A stretch of 45,839 nt of DNA. It comes from Phycisphaerae bacterium (GTDB lineage: Bacteria; Planctomycetota; Phycisphaerae; Sedimentisphaerales; Anaerobacaceae). The notes under the pieces were generated by a model. It did not search any database, was not told the DNA's origin, and saw nothing but the letters and a program-made list of their open reading frames with translations. Location of the stretch: positions 1 through 45,839 of the forward strand of contig JAIPFM010000219.1 in the NCBI GenBank assembly GCA_021736645.1, given 5' to 3'. Every line of letters begins with the position of its first letter. The first letter of the stretch is position 1. Position numbers and translations under genes: made by a program. Of the stretch, positions 17,371-26,762 are shown one piece after another.

Positions 17371-19689
17371 ATGAAGACAAGACGATTCTGTATGGTTGTG
17401 GTTATCATGGCAAGCCTGGGCATGCCCGTGCCCGGCATGGAGACCGCCACAGCACCGTGGCCAGGCCTGTCTGTTCAGGACGGCGTTTTGCAGTTGAATG
17501 GAAGGCCCTTTCAGGGCATGGGCGCGAATTATTTCAGCCTGTTCGCACGAACGCTCAAGGACTCGTCTGACACGTCGTACCAGACAGGACTGGCACACCT
17601 GGCTGAGGCGCGCATCCCGTTTGTTCGTTTCATGGCCTGCCCCTTTTGGCCAATCGAGTGGGATCTCTATTTGCAGGACAAGGCCGCCTACTTTGCACGC
17701 CTCGACAGGGTGATCAGGTGCGCTGAGCAATACCAGATCGGTTTGATCCCATCGATGTTCTGGAACATGGCCACGGTGCCTGACATCGTGGGTGAATCCA
17801 TGGATCAATACGGCAACACAAACAGCCGCACCCTGGCCTTTGTCCGTGAGTACACCCGCGAAGTGGTCCTCCGCAACCGGGCGTCTTCTGCCATCTGGGG
17901 CTGGGAATTCGGCAACGAATACAACCTGGCCGTGGACCTTCCGAACGCCTCCGAGCACCGCCCGCCTGTGGTGCCGGGACTCAAGACCGCCCTGCGCAGA
18001 ACGGCCCGCGACGAACTCTCCTCCAGTGCCATGCTGTGCGCCTATGCCGAGTTTGCCAGGACGGTGCGCCAGTACGACACCCATCGAATCCTCATCACAG
18101 GCAATGCCGCCCCCAGACCCTCGGCATATCACAACACACTGGAAAAGACCTGGACAAGAGATTCTGCTGCACAGTTTGAAACGATCCTGCTGCGGGACAA
18201 TCCGGCCCCCTTTGACACGCTGAGCGTGCATGTATATGCCGAGGCCAGGCCGGACTACCCGGGGGGTGCCAAAGATGTGAGTGATCTCATAGACTTGGTG
18301 CAGGGCATCTCTGTCAGGTCGGAGAAGCCCCTGTTCATTGGCGAATTCGGTGCACCGCGTACACTGGGCAAGGAGGCAGAACGGTCCGGGTTCAAGGCCC
18401 TGGTCAAGGCCATTGAGGCAAACAGGGTTCCGCTGTCCGCCTTCTGGGTCTACGACTACCCGGGACAAAAGGACGACTGGAATGTCACATGGGACAATGA
18501 TCGACACTATATGCTGTCCCTGGTCAGCCAGGCCAACCAGCGCATGAGCGCCTCAGCCCCACCGAGGGAGGTGTCGACAGACATCGCCCCCATTGACACA
18601 TTCAACTACATCCTGGGCACACAGACCATTGGCGTGAAGTACCAGTTCACCCAAGCCACCAGACTGGTGGAAACAGCCCAGCGCATTTTGGCAATGGGAT
18701 CAAACCATCTCAAGATCAACATGAGCAATCGCTACTGCGGGGTGGACTACTCTCTGCCCAAGCACAACAACATCCAGTCCCTGACGGACCTGGCGCAGCA
18801 GGAGCCGTCTTTCCGCAAAGTGCTGGACATGCCCTTTGCCTATTACCACATCTGGGCCTATTGTTTTTCTCCAGGCTGGTGGTCGGACGGCCTGTCAGAG
18901 GACGAACGCGACAAAGAATACAGTGAACTGTATGCCTTTGCCTCCTACCTGCTCAGGACCTACGACCGGTCCGGCAAGACCTTTTTCATTGGCCACTGGG
19001 AGGGTGACTGGCATCTGCGTCCCGGCTATGACCAAACCAAGGACCCGACTCCCCAGGCGATCCAGGGCATGATCGACTGGCTGAACACCCGCCAGAAGGC
19101 CATTGATGATGCCAAACGTGACACCCCTGCCACGGGCGTCACCCTGTACCACTACACTGAGGCCAATCTGGTCCAGATCGGTATGCAGGGCAGACCCTGC
19201 CTGGTGACCAATGTCCTGCCCCACACGTCTGTGGATTATGTGTCCTATTCGAGCTACGACACCACCCTGCCCCACAAGGGTGATGTCAGCGATTCACTCT
19301 CCAGGGCACTGGACTTTATCGAGGCCAGGTTACCACACAAGCCAGGCATGGCAGGCAAGCGCGTTTTCATAGGTGAATACGGATTCCCCCTGGAATCAGG
19401 CACCACCCCGGAGATACAATCACAGCATAGCCAAGACGTGTGCAGGGCTGCCCTGGCCTGGGGCTGTCCCTTTGTCCTGTACTGGGAGATGTACTGTAAT
19501 GAAATCAAGGATACCGGTCATCGAGGCTTCTGGCTGATTGACGACAAGGATGTCAAGCAGCCCTTTTATCTCTGGCTGGAGACATACTATCAGCAGAGCC
19601 GGGAGTTCGTCCAAGATTTTGAGCGGCAACACGGACGTGTCCCCACCCACGACGAATTCACGGCAAAGGCCCTCAAGCGTTTCAAGTAA
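17371..19689 (+). CDS. Two-domain glycosidase-like protein (GH5/clan A-like TIM barrel plus second TIM-barrel domain)
   Basis: A 772-residue secreted protein (signal peptide to about residue 25). Domain 1 (about 30-390) resembles GH5-type clan A enzymes. WGWEFGNEYN places the putative acid/base at Glu183, and FIGEFGAP the nucleophile at Glu325. Domain 2 (about 405-760) repeats the plan without obvious close similarity. FIGHWEGDW gives Glu544 and VFIGEYGFP gives Glu669, on what look like the equivalent strands. The protein may therefore carry two active sites, or one active and one binding barrel. It is the only enzyme gene of the sulfatase region on the plus strand, with its own promoter candidate. 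No clear ribosome-binding site precedes the ATG. The polymer attacked is unknown. Confidence 0.82.
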   Translation: MKTRRFCMVVVIMASLGMPVPGMETATAPWPGLSVQDGVLQLNGRPFQGMGANYFSLFARTLKDSSDTSYQTGLAHLAEARIPFVRFMACPFWPIEWDLYLQDKAAYFARLDRVIRCAEQYQIGLIPSMFWNMATVPDIVGESMDQYGNTNSRTLAFVREYTREVVLRNRASSAIWGWEFGNEYNLAVDLPNASEHRPPVVPGLKTALRRTARDELSSSAMLCAYAEFARTVRQYDTHRILITGNAAPRPSAYHNTLEKTWTRDSAAQFETILLRDNPAPFDTLSVHVYAEARPDYPGGAKDVSDLIDLVQGISVRSEKPLFIGEFGAPRTLGKEAERSGFKALVKAIEANRVPLSAFWVYDYPGQKDDWNVTWDNDRHYMLSLVSQANQRMSASAPPREVSTDIAPIDTFNYILGTQTIGVKYQFTQATRLVETAQRILAMGSNHLKINMSNRYCGVDYSLPKHNNIQSLTDLAQQEPSFRKVLDMPFAYYHIWAYCFSPGWWSDGLSEDERDKEYSELYAFASYLLRTYDRSGKTFFIGHWEGDWHLRPGYDQTKDPTPQAIQGMIDWLNTRQKAIDDAKRDTPATGVTLYHYTEANLVQIGMQGRPCLVTNVLPHTSVDYVSYSSYDTTLPHKGDVSDSLSRALDFIEARLPHKPGMAGKRVFIGEYGFPLESGTTPEIQSQHSQDVCRAALAWGCPFVLYWEMYCNEIKDTGHRGFWLIDDKDVKQPFYLWLETYYQQSREFVQDFERQHGRVPTHDEFTAKALKRFK

Positions 19690-19772
19690 AATCCTCATGC
19701 AAGAGGGCGTCTGCCTTCTGCGCATACACATGTGCAGCAAGCGTCTGATGGCACCCATGCTTTCAGCACGAA

Positions 19773-19937
19773 CTAGTGCTGTGTCAACACTAAAGGTTTG
19801 GGTTCCTACTTGTAGCCAACGGACATCTGCGGCGTCAGAAAGCCTCGCCCTACTTCAGTAGGGCTTTGTTGTCTTCCTTGCATCTATCCATTGGGTACTG
19901 CGAAATACCCTCGAATTTAGCGTTGACAAAGCACTAA
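19773..19937. mobile_element. 165-bp MITE-like element with 21-bp inverted ends
   Basis: Ends at 19773-19793 (CTAGTGCTGTGTCAACACTAA) written as a 21-base end matched by 19917-19937 in inverted orientation at 18 of 21 positions. It contains no ORF but does contain the hairpin at 19847-19864. It occupies the gap between two convergent genes, a tolerated insertion site. The ends differ from those of the element at 15313-15491, so a different transposase family is implied. Confidence 0.55.
19847..19864 (+). terminator. Hairpin with T-rich tail downstream of the glycosidase gene
   Basis: GCCCTAC-TTCA-GTAGGGC forms a perfect 7-bp stem followed by TTTGTTGTCTT on the plus strand. It can act as a rho-independent terminator for the gene ending at 19689, although it lies inside the inverted-repeat element. 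Confidence 0.5.
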
Positions 19938-19960
19938 TCCATACAAAAGGTGCTGCGGCC

Positions 19961-21487
19961 TCAAGTCTGTTCGCTGCTTCTTAGGGCGCGTTGGAGACAA
20001 TACACCATGAGCAACAGCACAAAGATGAAAGGCAAGGCCGACGTGAGTGCTGCAGTCTGCAGGGCCTTTAGCCCTCCAGCCAACAGGAGAACCGTGGCCA
20101 CCACACCTTCGGTGATGGCCCAGAACACGCGCTGCCTGATGGGGGGATTCTCGACGCCTCCGGAGGCAATGGTATCGATCACCAATGAGGCCGAATCCGA
20201 TGAAGTCACGAAGAACAGCACGACACAGAGGATACCGGCTGTGCAGGTGATAAACCCCAGGGGATAGGTTTCCAGAAAGATGAACAAGGCACGCGCCACA
20301 TCTTGATTCACCGCCTGGGTCAGGGTGCCCTCGCCAAAGAGCTGAATCGCCAGCGCCGAATTGCCAAACACGGTAAACCAGATCAAACTGAGGCAAGTGG
20401 GCACGAGCAACACGTATATCACAAACTCTCGAATGGTACGGCCGCGTGATATACGCGCCACAAACATGCCCACAAACGGCGACCAGGCAATCCACCAGGC
20501 CCAATAGAAGATCGTCCAGCTGTTCAGCCAATTCCGGTCTGCAGTCTCAGCAGATCCGCACCAGAATGAATGGATCGGCAGCATCTGCAGGTATGAGCCA
20601 AGATTGGTGCCTAGGGATTTCAATATATACAGTGTGGGTCCGAAGCCCACAACAAATAGCATGAGACTCGCCGCCAGAATCATGTTGGCTTCACTCAATC
20701 GACGAATGCCCGCGTGAATGCCCGTGACAACTGACATCGTGGCAACGGCCGTTATACAGGCGATGATGATGACCTGAATGGAGGCATTTTGCTCAATGCC
20801 ATACACGTGTGCCAACCCGGCATTGACCTGCATGGCCCCAAGGCCCAGAGACGTGGCCACACCAAACATGGTACTGACAATCGCAAGAACATCGATGATG
20901 TGTCCCGGCCACCCGTAGATTCTCTCACCGAGTAAGGGATAAAACGCCGATCGAATGCTGATGGGCAGTCCCTTGCGAAAACCAAAATAGGCAATGGCCA
21001 ATCCCACCACGGAATAACAGGCCCAGGGATGAAAGCCCCAGTGAAACACCGTGATGCCCATGGCCGATCGTGCTGCGGCCTCGCTGCCTGGTTCACACCC
21101 GAATGGGACAGGCGCATTGAAGTGCATGAGAGGTTCCGCGATCCCGTAAAACAAAATGCCGATGCCCATGCCCGCACTGAACAACATGGCCAGCCAGGTC
21201 AAGGTCGAAAACTCCGGTGTGCTGTTGTCCTTACCAAGGCGCACGCGTCCATAGGGTGACACGGCCAGCCAAACCACAAAACCGAGAAAGAAGGTCATGG
21301 CCAGGACGTACAGCCAGCCGCAGTAGGTGGTGATCGTGGTCTGCAGCTGAGAAAAGCCCTTGAGCAGCAATGCGGGGGCCACCGCAGCAAAGGCCACAAC
21401 CCCGAGGATGGTGGCTGCTGACACGATGAAAACAATATGATTGATCTGTAATTTACGCGATTTTCCGGGCAAGGCTTCGACTCCCAA
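19961..21487 (-). CDS. BCCT family choline/betaine/carnitine transporter
   Basis: A 508-residue inner-membrane carrier with about 12 hydrophobic segments. The family signature GMGIGILFYGIAEP is at 106-119. The Trp-rich segment is at about 324-355 (WTIFYWAWWIAWSPF, then ARISRGRTIREF). The G-M-G-I-G form resembles sodium-coupled BetP. Proton-coupled choline carriers of the BetT type, as I recall, have Asp in this stretch. So betaine or another quaternary amine driven by sodium is plausible. It is the last gene of a three-gene unit, 29 bp after the BetA-like gene. The lack of a long C-terminal tail argues against BetP-style osmosensing. Confidence 0.92.
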   Translation of the reverse strand: MGVEALPGKSRKLQINHIVFIVSAATILGVVAFAAVAPALLLKGFSQLQTTITTYCGWLYVLAMTFFLGFVVWLAVSPYGRVRLGKDNSTPEFSTLTWLAMLFSAGMGIGILFYGIAEPLMHFNAPVPFGCEPGSEAAARSAMGITVFHWGFHPWACYSVVGLAIAYFGFRKGLPISIRSAFYPLLGERIYGWPGHIIDVLAIVSTMFGVATSLGLGAMQVNAGLAHVYGIEQNASIQVIIIACITAVATMSVVTGIHAGIRRLSEANMILAASLMLFVVGFGPTLYILKSLGTNLGSYLQMLPIHSFWCGSAETADRNWLNSWTIFYWAWWIAWSPFVGMFVARISRGRTIREFVIYVLLVPTCLSLIWFTVFGNSALAIQLFGEGTLTQAVNQDVARALFIFLETYPLGFITCTAGILCVVLFFVTSSDSASLVIDTIASGGVENPPIRQRVFWAITEGVVATVLLLAGGLKALQTAALTSALPFIFVLLLMVYCLQRALRSSEQT

Positions 21488-21516
21488 TAGCGTGATCCAT
21501 GGTCAACAGTGTGACA

Positions 21517-23163
21517 TCAGTCTGATCTGTAAAACTCGACCGCTTCCGGGGCAAGGGGCGTCTTGCCAAGAATCAGGTCCGCAGCCTTTTCTGCCAGCAT
21601 CATGACCGGCGCATAGATGTTTCCGTTTGTCACGTACGGCATGGACGCTGCATCCACCACACGAATGCCGGTCAGGCCATGCACGCGCATGGTGTTCGGG
21701 TCGAGCACTGCGTCCGGGGTCGTACCCATCTTGCAGGTACATGAAGGATGCAGCGCTGTTTCGCCGTCTCTGGCCACCCAATTCAGGATCTGTTCATCGG
21801 TCTCCACGCCGGGGCCGGGAGACGACTCACCGTCGTTGAACTCTGCCATGGCCGGCTGATTGAGAATCTTTCGAGCCGTTCTTATCGCTTCCACCCATTC
21901 CTTGCGATCCGTGGGTGTAGACAGGTAATTGAATACTAGACTTGGCTTGGCCATAGGATCTTTTGACTTGATCTTGACGTGACCCCGACTGTCCGAATAC
22001 ATGGGACCAATGTGCACTTGATACCCATGACCCGCGGCCGGGGCCGACCCATCATACCGAATGGCCAGGGGCAGGAAATGGAACATCAGGTTTGGATACT
22101 TGACCTGATTATTGCTTCGGGCAAATCCTCCGCCTTCAAAGTGGTTGGTGGCTGCAGGGCCGGTGCGTGCAAAAAGCCACTGGCAACCGATCCAGGGTTT
22201 TCGCCACCACTTGAGCGCGGGGTTCATGGAGACGGGTTTCTTACATTTGTACTGCACGTACACCTCGAGGTGATCCTGCATGTTTTCGCCCACACCCGGC
22301 ACATCTGCAACGACGTCAATACCCAGCTCTGACAATGCCGCGGCATGGCCCACGCCTGCGAGCTGCAGCAACTGGGGAGACCCAAAGGCACCTGTGCAGA
22401 GAATCGTCTCTCCCCCGCAAACGTCGTGTACCTGGCCTCGACGATCCACATACTGCACACCCGTGGCGCGTGTGCCGTCAAAGCAGATCTTTGTAATCGT
22501 GGCCCTGGTCTGCACTGTCAGGTTGCCGCGGCCGGCAATCGGATGCAGATACGCGTAGGACGCACTGAGCCGTCGGCCCTTGTGAACATTGCGGTCAAAC
22601 GGACCGAATCCTTCTTGACGAAAACCGTTCACATCCTCTGACAGAGGATATCCCGCTTCTTGCACGGCCTTGAAGAACGCCTGAAAAAGCGGGTGGGTGG
22701 CTGGACCACGTTCGAGAATCAACGGCCCGTTGTCACCCCGAAACGCGTCGCCGCCTGCCAGGCAATTCTCCATCTTCTTGAAGTATGGCAGGCAGTGTGC
22801 ATAATCCCAGTCTTGCATACCAGCATCCGCAGCCCAGCGCTCATAGTCCAGGGGATTGCCGCGTTGGAAGATCATGCCGTTTATGCTGGATGAACCGCCA
22901 AGGATCTTTCCCCGCGCATGATAAATACGTCGATCCTGCATATTGGGCTCAGGGTCTGATTCATATTTCCAATCGTAAAACTTGCTGCCAATGGGATAGG
23001 TCAGCGCAGCAGGCATGTGGACGAACAGGTCCCACCATGAATCAGGACGCCCCGCTTCAAGCACCAGCACCCTGTTTTCTTGATCTTCACTGAGCCGATT
23101 GGCCAACACGCAACCGGCGGATCCCCCACCCACAATAATGAAATCATATTTTCCTGAGTTCAC
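21517..23163 (-). CDS. betA: GMC oxidoreductase, choline dehydrogenase-like (BetA)
   Basis: A 548-residue FAD enzyme expected to oxidise choline to betaine aldehyde. FAD-binding IIVGGGSAG lies at about 9-17, with VLEAG around 34-38. The GMC signature [23 protein letters not shown] and the active-site region HPSCTCKMG all match Escherichia coli BetA closely as I recall it. The start codon is GTG at 23163, with GAGGA about eight bases ahead; reading it as ATG would miss this start. It sits between a CHT1-like symporter (26 bp upstream) and a BCCT carrier (29 bp downstream). No betaine aldehyde dehydrogenase gene is in the window, so the second oxidation step must be encoded elsewhere or be done by this enzyme. 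Confidence 0.88.
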   Translation of the reverse strand: MNSGKYDFIIVGGGSAGCVLANRLSEDQENRVLVLEAGRPDSWWDLFVHMPAALTYPIGSKFYDWKYESDPEPNMQDRRIYHARGKILGGSSSINGMIFQRGNPLDYERWAADAGMQDWDYAHCLPYFKKMENCLAGGDAFRGDNGPLILERGPATHPLFQAFFKAVQEAGYPLSEDVNGFRQEGFGPFDRNVHKGRRLSASYAYLHPIAGRGNLTVQTRATITKICFDGTRATGVQYVDRRGQVHDVCGGETILCTGAFGSPQLLQLAGVGHAAALSELGIDVVADVPGVGENMQDHLEVYVQYKCKKPVSMNPALKWWRKPWIGCQWLFARTGPAATNHFEGGGFARSNNQVKYPNLMFHFLPLAIRYDGSAPAAGHGYQVHIGPMYSDSRGHVKIKSKDPMAKPSLVFNYLSTPTDRKEWVEAIRTARKILNQPAMAEFNDGESSPGPGVETDEQILNWVARDGETALHPSCTCKMGTTPDAVLDPNTMRVHGLTGIRVVDAASMPYVTNGNIYAPVMMLAEKAADLILGKTPLAPEAVEFYRSD

Positions 23164-23189
23164 AACAGATCCTCACTTTTCAGATTTGA

Positions 23190-24794
23190 CTAGTCTTTGC
23201 GCTTGACCAGGGCTTTCGGCTTCATCCATCGGCCCGTCAAACGTGAAACGACTATAATGGTGATCAATGATGTCAGCATGGCTGTGGTGCGGAAAGGAAA
23301 ATTAACGACCCCATGCGCATCGATCATGGGATAATCGATCCAGCGAGGCAGTCCAAGGACTGGTTCCCCACCGCCCAGGCGAAGCATCAAAGCCACAATA
23401 AAACCTGACAGACTGCCCCATGTATTTGCCTTTTTATCATACAGGGCAGTGACAAGTTGCGGAAAGAGGATGGTATACACAAAGTCACTGCAAAGAAACC
23501 ACAGTGCGTATATACTCTGCAATTTCAGGGCGATCAATGTGGCTGCAATTCCCACGATCCATATCATGCGACGAATCACCGGTTCCAAGTCAATGGTTCT
23601 GCCTCTGGCAGCCCAAAGCGGTCGAATGATATTCCACGTGCCCATGGATGAAGCTGACAGAATCGATGAATCCACAGAGCTCATCACCGCTGCAGCCAGC
23701 GCTGCAAGGCTCAGCACCGCAATGGGCTCTGGCGTGAGGTACTTCAACACGTGCGGCAGCATGAGTGACACAGAGGCTGGCGCGGGCTGCCCGATGGCTG
23801 CCCAATCGGTGGTGTGACCCACCATGCCTATGATCACGGCCGGCAGCGCGGCAATCACACACAAGACCCCGGCGCCGATCGACAGACCCCGTGCCACTTC
23901 TGGACTCTTGCTTGAAAGCACGCGCTGAAAGTAAACGTGCCAGGGAATGCCGCCAAACACCAACAACAAGGCATAGTCCCACCAAAGCCAATAGGCATCG
24001 CCCCAGGCCGGATCTCTCCACGCGCCCCAGGCAGGCATTATATAAGCGGTCGCCCCCATACTCTGGCGATAATCGTTCCAGAGTGCAGCGATGCCGTTCG
24101 TGGACTCAAGCACGAAAGGAAGCGTCAGCCACAATCCAACCAGAAGAATGAGTAACTGCAGCACATCCGTGTAAGCCACGGCGCGCAGCCCGCCAAGGGC
24201 CGTGTACGCAATGGCAATGCTTGCTGATACGATGATGGAAACCTCGAAACTCAGGCCCAGAATCACAGCAAACATAGTGCCCAGCGCAGTCAGTATGGCC
24301 GCAGTCCAGAAAACTTCACCCAACAGCGCAGGCAAATATAGCAGTGCCCCCATCTTACTGCCAAAGCGATCCTGTAAGGGATCCAGCATGGTCGTGAACT
24401 TGTGTCGACGCATAATGGGCGCAAACAAAAATCCACCCACAACCAAGCTGAGTGCATACCCCCAGGGCGCCTGTGCCCAGGCAAGACCGCTTCCGGCAAC
24501 CGATTCTGCCGTGCCGCTGATAAAGCCGCCGCCAACCCAAGTCGCGGTCATCGTCATGAGGGCCAGACCCAAGGGCAGACTCCGACCGGCCAGAATCATG
24601 GATTTCACCCCACCGCTCTTGGCCGCCGTTTTCTCGCCAGCAAAACTGCCAAGAAAAAACATAATCGCATAAAACCCGGCCATGCCAATGTAACCAGGCC
24701 AAAATACAGGTCTGTCCAGATAATCCAGAAAAACACCGAGAGCCATCAATCCTAACAGCATACTGCCCGACAACATGAGGCTCTTCTTCGGCAT
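23190..24794 (-). CDS. Sodium:solute symporter closely resembling the animal high-affinity choline transporter CHT1
   Basis: A 534-residue SSS-family membrane protein with about 13 hydrophobic segments. Several stretches match human CHT1 (SLC5A7) as I recall it: TMTATWVGGGFISGTAE (81-97), LAWAQAP (104-110), TMLDPLQ (135-141), GGIPWHVYFQRVLSS (281-295), MSSVDSSILSASSM (371-384) and LRLGGGEP (471-478). Trp86, Tyr113, Trp163 and Trp271 align by eye with the aromatic residues reported to hold choline in CHT1 (Trp62, Tyr91, Trp141, Trp254). Glu477 aligns with the functionally important Glu451. Together with the BetA-like gene 26 bp downstream this predicts sodium-coupled choline uptake. AAGGA precedes the ATG. 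It is the first gene of the unit. Confidence 0.87.
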   Translation of the reverse strand: MPKKSLMLSGSMLLGLMALGVFLDYLDRPVFWPGYIGMAGFYAIMFFLGSFAGEKTAAKSGGVKSMILAGRSLPLGLALMTMTATWVGGGFISGTAESVAGSGLAWAQAPWGYALSLVVGGFLFAPIMRRHKFTTMLDPLQDRFGSKMGALLYLPALLGEVFWTAAILTALGTMFAVILGLSFEVSIIVSASIAIAYTALGGLRAVAYTDVLQLLILLVGLWLTLPFVLESTNGIAALWNDYRQSMGATAYIMPAWGAWRDPAWGDAYWLWWDYALLLVFGGIPWHVYFQRVLSSKSPEVARGLSIGAGVLCVIAALPAVIIGMVGHTTDWAAIGQPAPASVSLMLPHVLKYLTPEPIAVLSLAALAAAVMSSVDSSILSASSMGTWNIIRPLWAARGRTIDLEPVIRRMIWIVGIAATLIALKLQSIYALWFLCSDFVYTILFPQLVTALYDKKANTWGSLSGFIVALMLRLGGGEPVLGLPRWIDYPMIDAHGVVNFPFRTTAMLTSLITIIVVSRLTGRWMKPKALVKRKD

Positions 24795-25280
24795 TATTTC
24801 CTTTATGTTTTAATGGGGGTTTTAGTTGGGGTTTTCATTATAGCAGGAAGGAACTTCAATGCAAGGCAGAAACCAAACTCTAACGCGCGCAGGGCACAGA
24901 CTCTCATATCTCTCATCAATATTCATCGGGAACGAATGGGCATCCGGCATGCCGTCCCGGTCTATGTCCCAATGTTTCGGACGCTTTATTTCGGGGTAGA
25001 AATCCTAATGCTGTGTCGAAGTATGCCGTCGTCGGCCCCGGAGCGAGCAGTTTTGCGAATGGCTCTTAGCCAGAATTATGGATCAGATATAGATAAATAA
25101 ACATCTTGCCAGGTACTTTTAACGCGTTATCTGATTTGTTTTTTCAAGATGGTTTCTGCCTGTGAGTCTGTGGAGTCACGACGTGAACTGGTTTGAGAGA
25201 TCATCCCGATGTCTCGAGATGACAGAATCAATGCGTTGGCTTGTACAGATGGCGTTGGCTGACGGCTGTAGATGAGTGTT
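24795..25280. other. Intergenic region between the choline operon and the sulfatase pair
   Basis: It holds the choline-operon promoter at its left end. In the remaining roughly 400 bases I see no gene, no clear terminator and no strong repeat, only a small palindrome AACGCGTT near 25118. Short open frames on both strands lack ribosome-binding sites and recognisable sequence. Confidence 0.6.
24837..24864 (-). promoter_or_regulatory. Candidate sigma-70 promoter of the choline uptake/oxidation operon
   Basis: TTGCAT (24859-24864), 16-bp spacer, perfect TATAAT (24837-24842) on the minus strand, giving a leader of about 37 bases before the ATG at 24794. The leader is unusual in carrying two A4C4-type blocks. 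The spacing matches the promoter candidate at 34233-34260. Confidence 0.55.
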
Positions 25281-26762
25281 TCAATCAGGATCGTTCCAGA
25301 AATCCAGGCGTCCCCCCTTGACGCGTTTGAAGGGGTGAGCCGGCTCGGGCCGCTCCATCGCGGGTATCTCTGCCAGGATGGTTTCAGCATAGCGTTTTAG
25401 TCTCTGCACGACCTCAGGATATTGGGCACTCACATCCGTTTGTTCCCCTGGGTCTTTTATGACATTAAACAGTGTCCCTGCGTTCGTGTCTGCGCCTGTG
25501 GTCAAGCCCGGGTAGCTGGCGGGTGTGGCCTGTTCAAACGGCGCAATGAGTGTCACGCCATCCGGGCCGCGACGATCTTTCCAGGTGGACAGATTCCGGG
25601 GGGGCGTGTATGTCTTTTGTGCCAGAACATGCAGTTTCCAGGGGCCGGCATGCACGGTCATGAGTCGTTCGTTGTGCATGGTGATGACAAACTCATGCGC
25701 ACTGGGGGCAGCTTCTGATTGCAGGAGCGGCCACAGGTCCTGGCCGTCAATGATCCGGTCTGCAGGACAGGACAGCCCTGCCGCCTTGAGGATCGTGGGA
25801 AACAGGTCCACAGAGGCAGCCAGCGATGGATTGACAATCCCTGCCGGGATACGTCCGGGCCAAGTGGCAATAAAGGGGACGCGCAGGCCGCCATCCCAGG
25901 ACGTGGCCTTTTTGCCGCGCAGGCCTCCATTGTCACCCCCGTAGGTGGCGCCGTTGTCCGACATGAAGATCAACAGTGTGTCCCTGTCAATGTCAAGCTC
26001 TCGCAGGGTCTTCTGGATCTGGCCCACAGACCAGTCCAGTTCTCGAATCACGTCCTGGTAGAGATCATCGGGCGTGTCCGGTGTGTAAAAATCCTCACTG
26101 GCTGCCAGGGGCTTGTGCGGCATGGCATGGGCCAGGTACAGAAAAAACGGCTGCCTGGCTGTCACGGCCTGGCGCATGAACTCGACCGAGGCCTCGGTAT
26201 AGCGCCGGGTCAAATGGGCCTGAACCACGGGATAGTCGACCACGGTCTCGTTTTCCACCAGTTGCACGGGACGCATGTCATTGGAATACAAAATCCCCAG
26301 GTACTGGTCGAATCCCTGACGCGTGGGCAGGAAGCGTGGTTTGTGTCCCAGGTGCCATTTACCCACGCAGGCCGTGCGATACCCCCCTGCCTTCAACACT
26401 TCGGCCACAGTCGTTTCTTCAGGGGCCAGACCGTAGTCGTTGATGCCCTGGTCCGGTGTGGGATTGTACACAATGCCCGTGCGATAGGGATAACGCCCGG
26501 TCAGCAGTGTGGCACGAGACGGCGCACAGTAAGGCGTGGGCACCAGAAACCGCGTCAAGCGCACACCCTGTTCGGCCAGTCGATCGATATGGGGCGTGTA
26601 GGTCACGGAGTCTTCAAAGCCGAATCCGCCCACGTCCCCATACCCCAGGTCGTCGCACAGGATCACAATGACATTGGGCTGCTTCTGAACCGCCTGGCAG
26701 ACCAGGGGACACAGGAGTAACACCCAACCGATAAACCGAGTTGCGTGACGCATATCACTCAT
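25281..26762 (-). CDS. Sulfatase (S1-type, arylsulfatase A-like)
   Basis: A 493-residue secreted sulfatase. The signal peptide runs to about residue 24. NVIVILCDDLGYGD gives metal ligands Asp37-Asp38. The FGly motif is C-A-P-S-R from Cys79, followed by ATLLTGRYPYRTG. GKWHLGHK, MSDNGATYGG and GGLRVPFIATWPGRIPAG follow the usual arylsulfatase A order. The start overlaps the stop of the upstream sulfatase by four bases (ATGA, 26759-26762), so the two are translationally coupled and probably act on the same glycan. Confidence 0.93.
   Translation of the reverse strand: MSDMRHATRFIGWVLLLCPLVCQAVQKQPNVIVILCDDLGYGDVGGFGFEDSVTYTPHIDRLAEQGVRLTRFLVPTPYCAPSRATLLTGRYPYRTGIVYNPTPDQGINDYGLAPEETTVAEVLKAGGYRTACVGKWHLGHKPRFLPTRQGFDQYLGILYSNDMRPVQLVENETVVDYPVVQAHLTRRYTEASVEFMRQAVTARQPFFLYLAHAMPHKPLAASEDFYTPDTPDDLYQDVIRELDWSVGQIQKTLRELDIDRDTLLIFMSDNGATYGGDNGGLRGKKATSWDGGLRVPFIATWPGRIPAGIVNPSLAASVDLFPTILKAAGLSCPADRIIDGQDLWPLLQSEAAPSAHEFVITMHNERLMTVHAGPWKLHVLAQKTYTPPRNLSTWKDRRGPDGVTLIAPFEQATPASYPGLTTGADTNAGTLFNVIKDPGEQTDVSAQYPEVVQRLKRYAETILAEIPAMERPEPAHPFKRVKGGRLDFWNDPD

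Noticed and set aside
17281-18507. A 408-codon minus-strand open frame opposite the two-barrel glycosidase gene
   Set aside because: The plus strand has catalytic motifs and a signal peptide. The antisense frame has none and lacks a start signal.
24815-24836. G-quadruplex in the choline-operon leader
   Set aside because: Only two G-runs of four or more are present (as C-runs on the transcribed strand), and four are needed.
24813-25390. Short frames on both strands upstream of the choline operon and at the end of the sulfatase pair
   Set aside because: No ribosome-binding site, no recognisable sequence, and one overlaps the end of a certain sulfatase gene.
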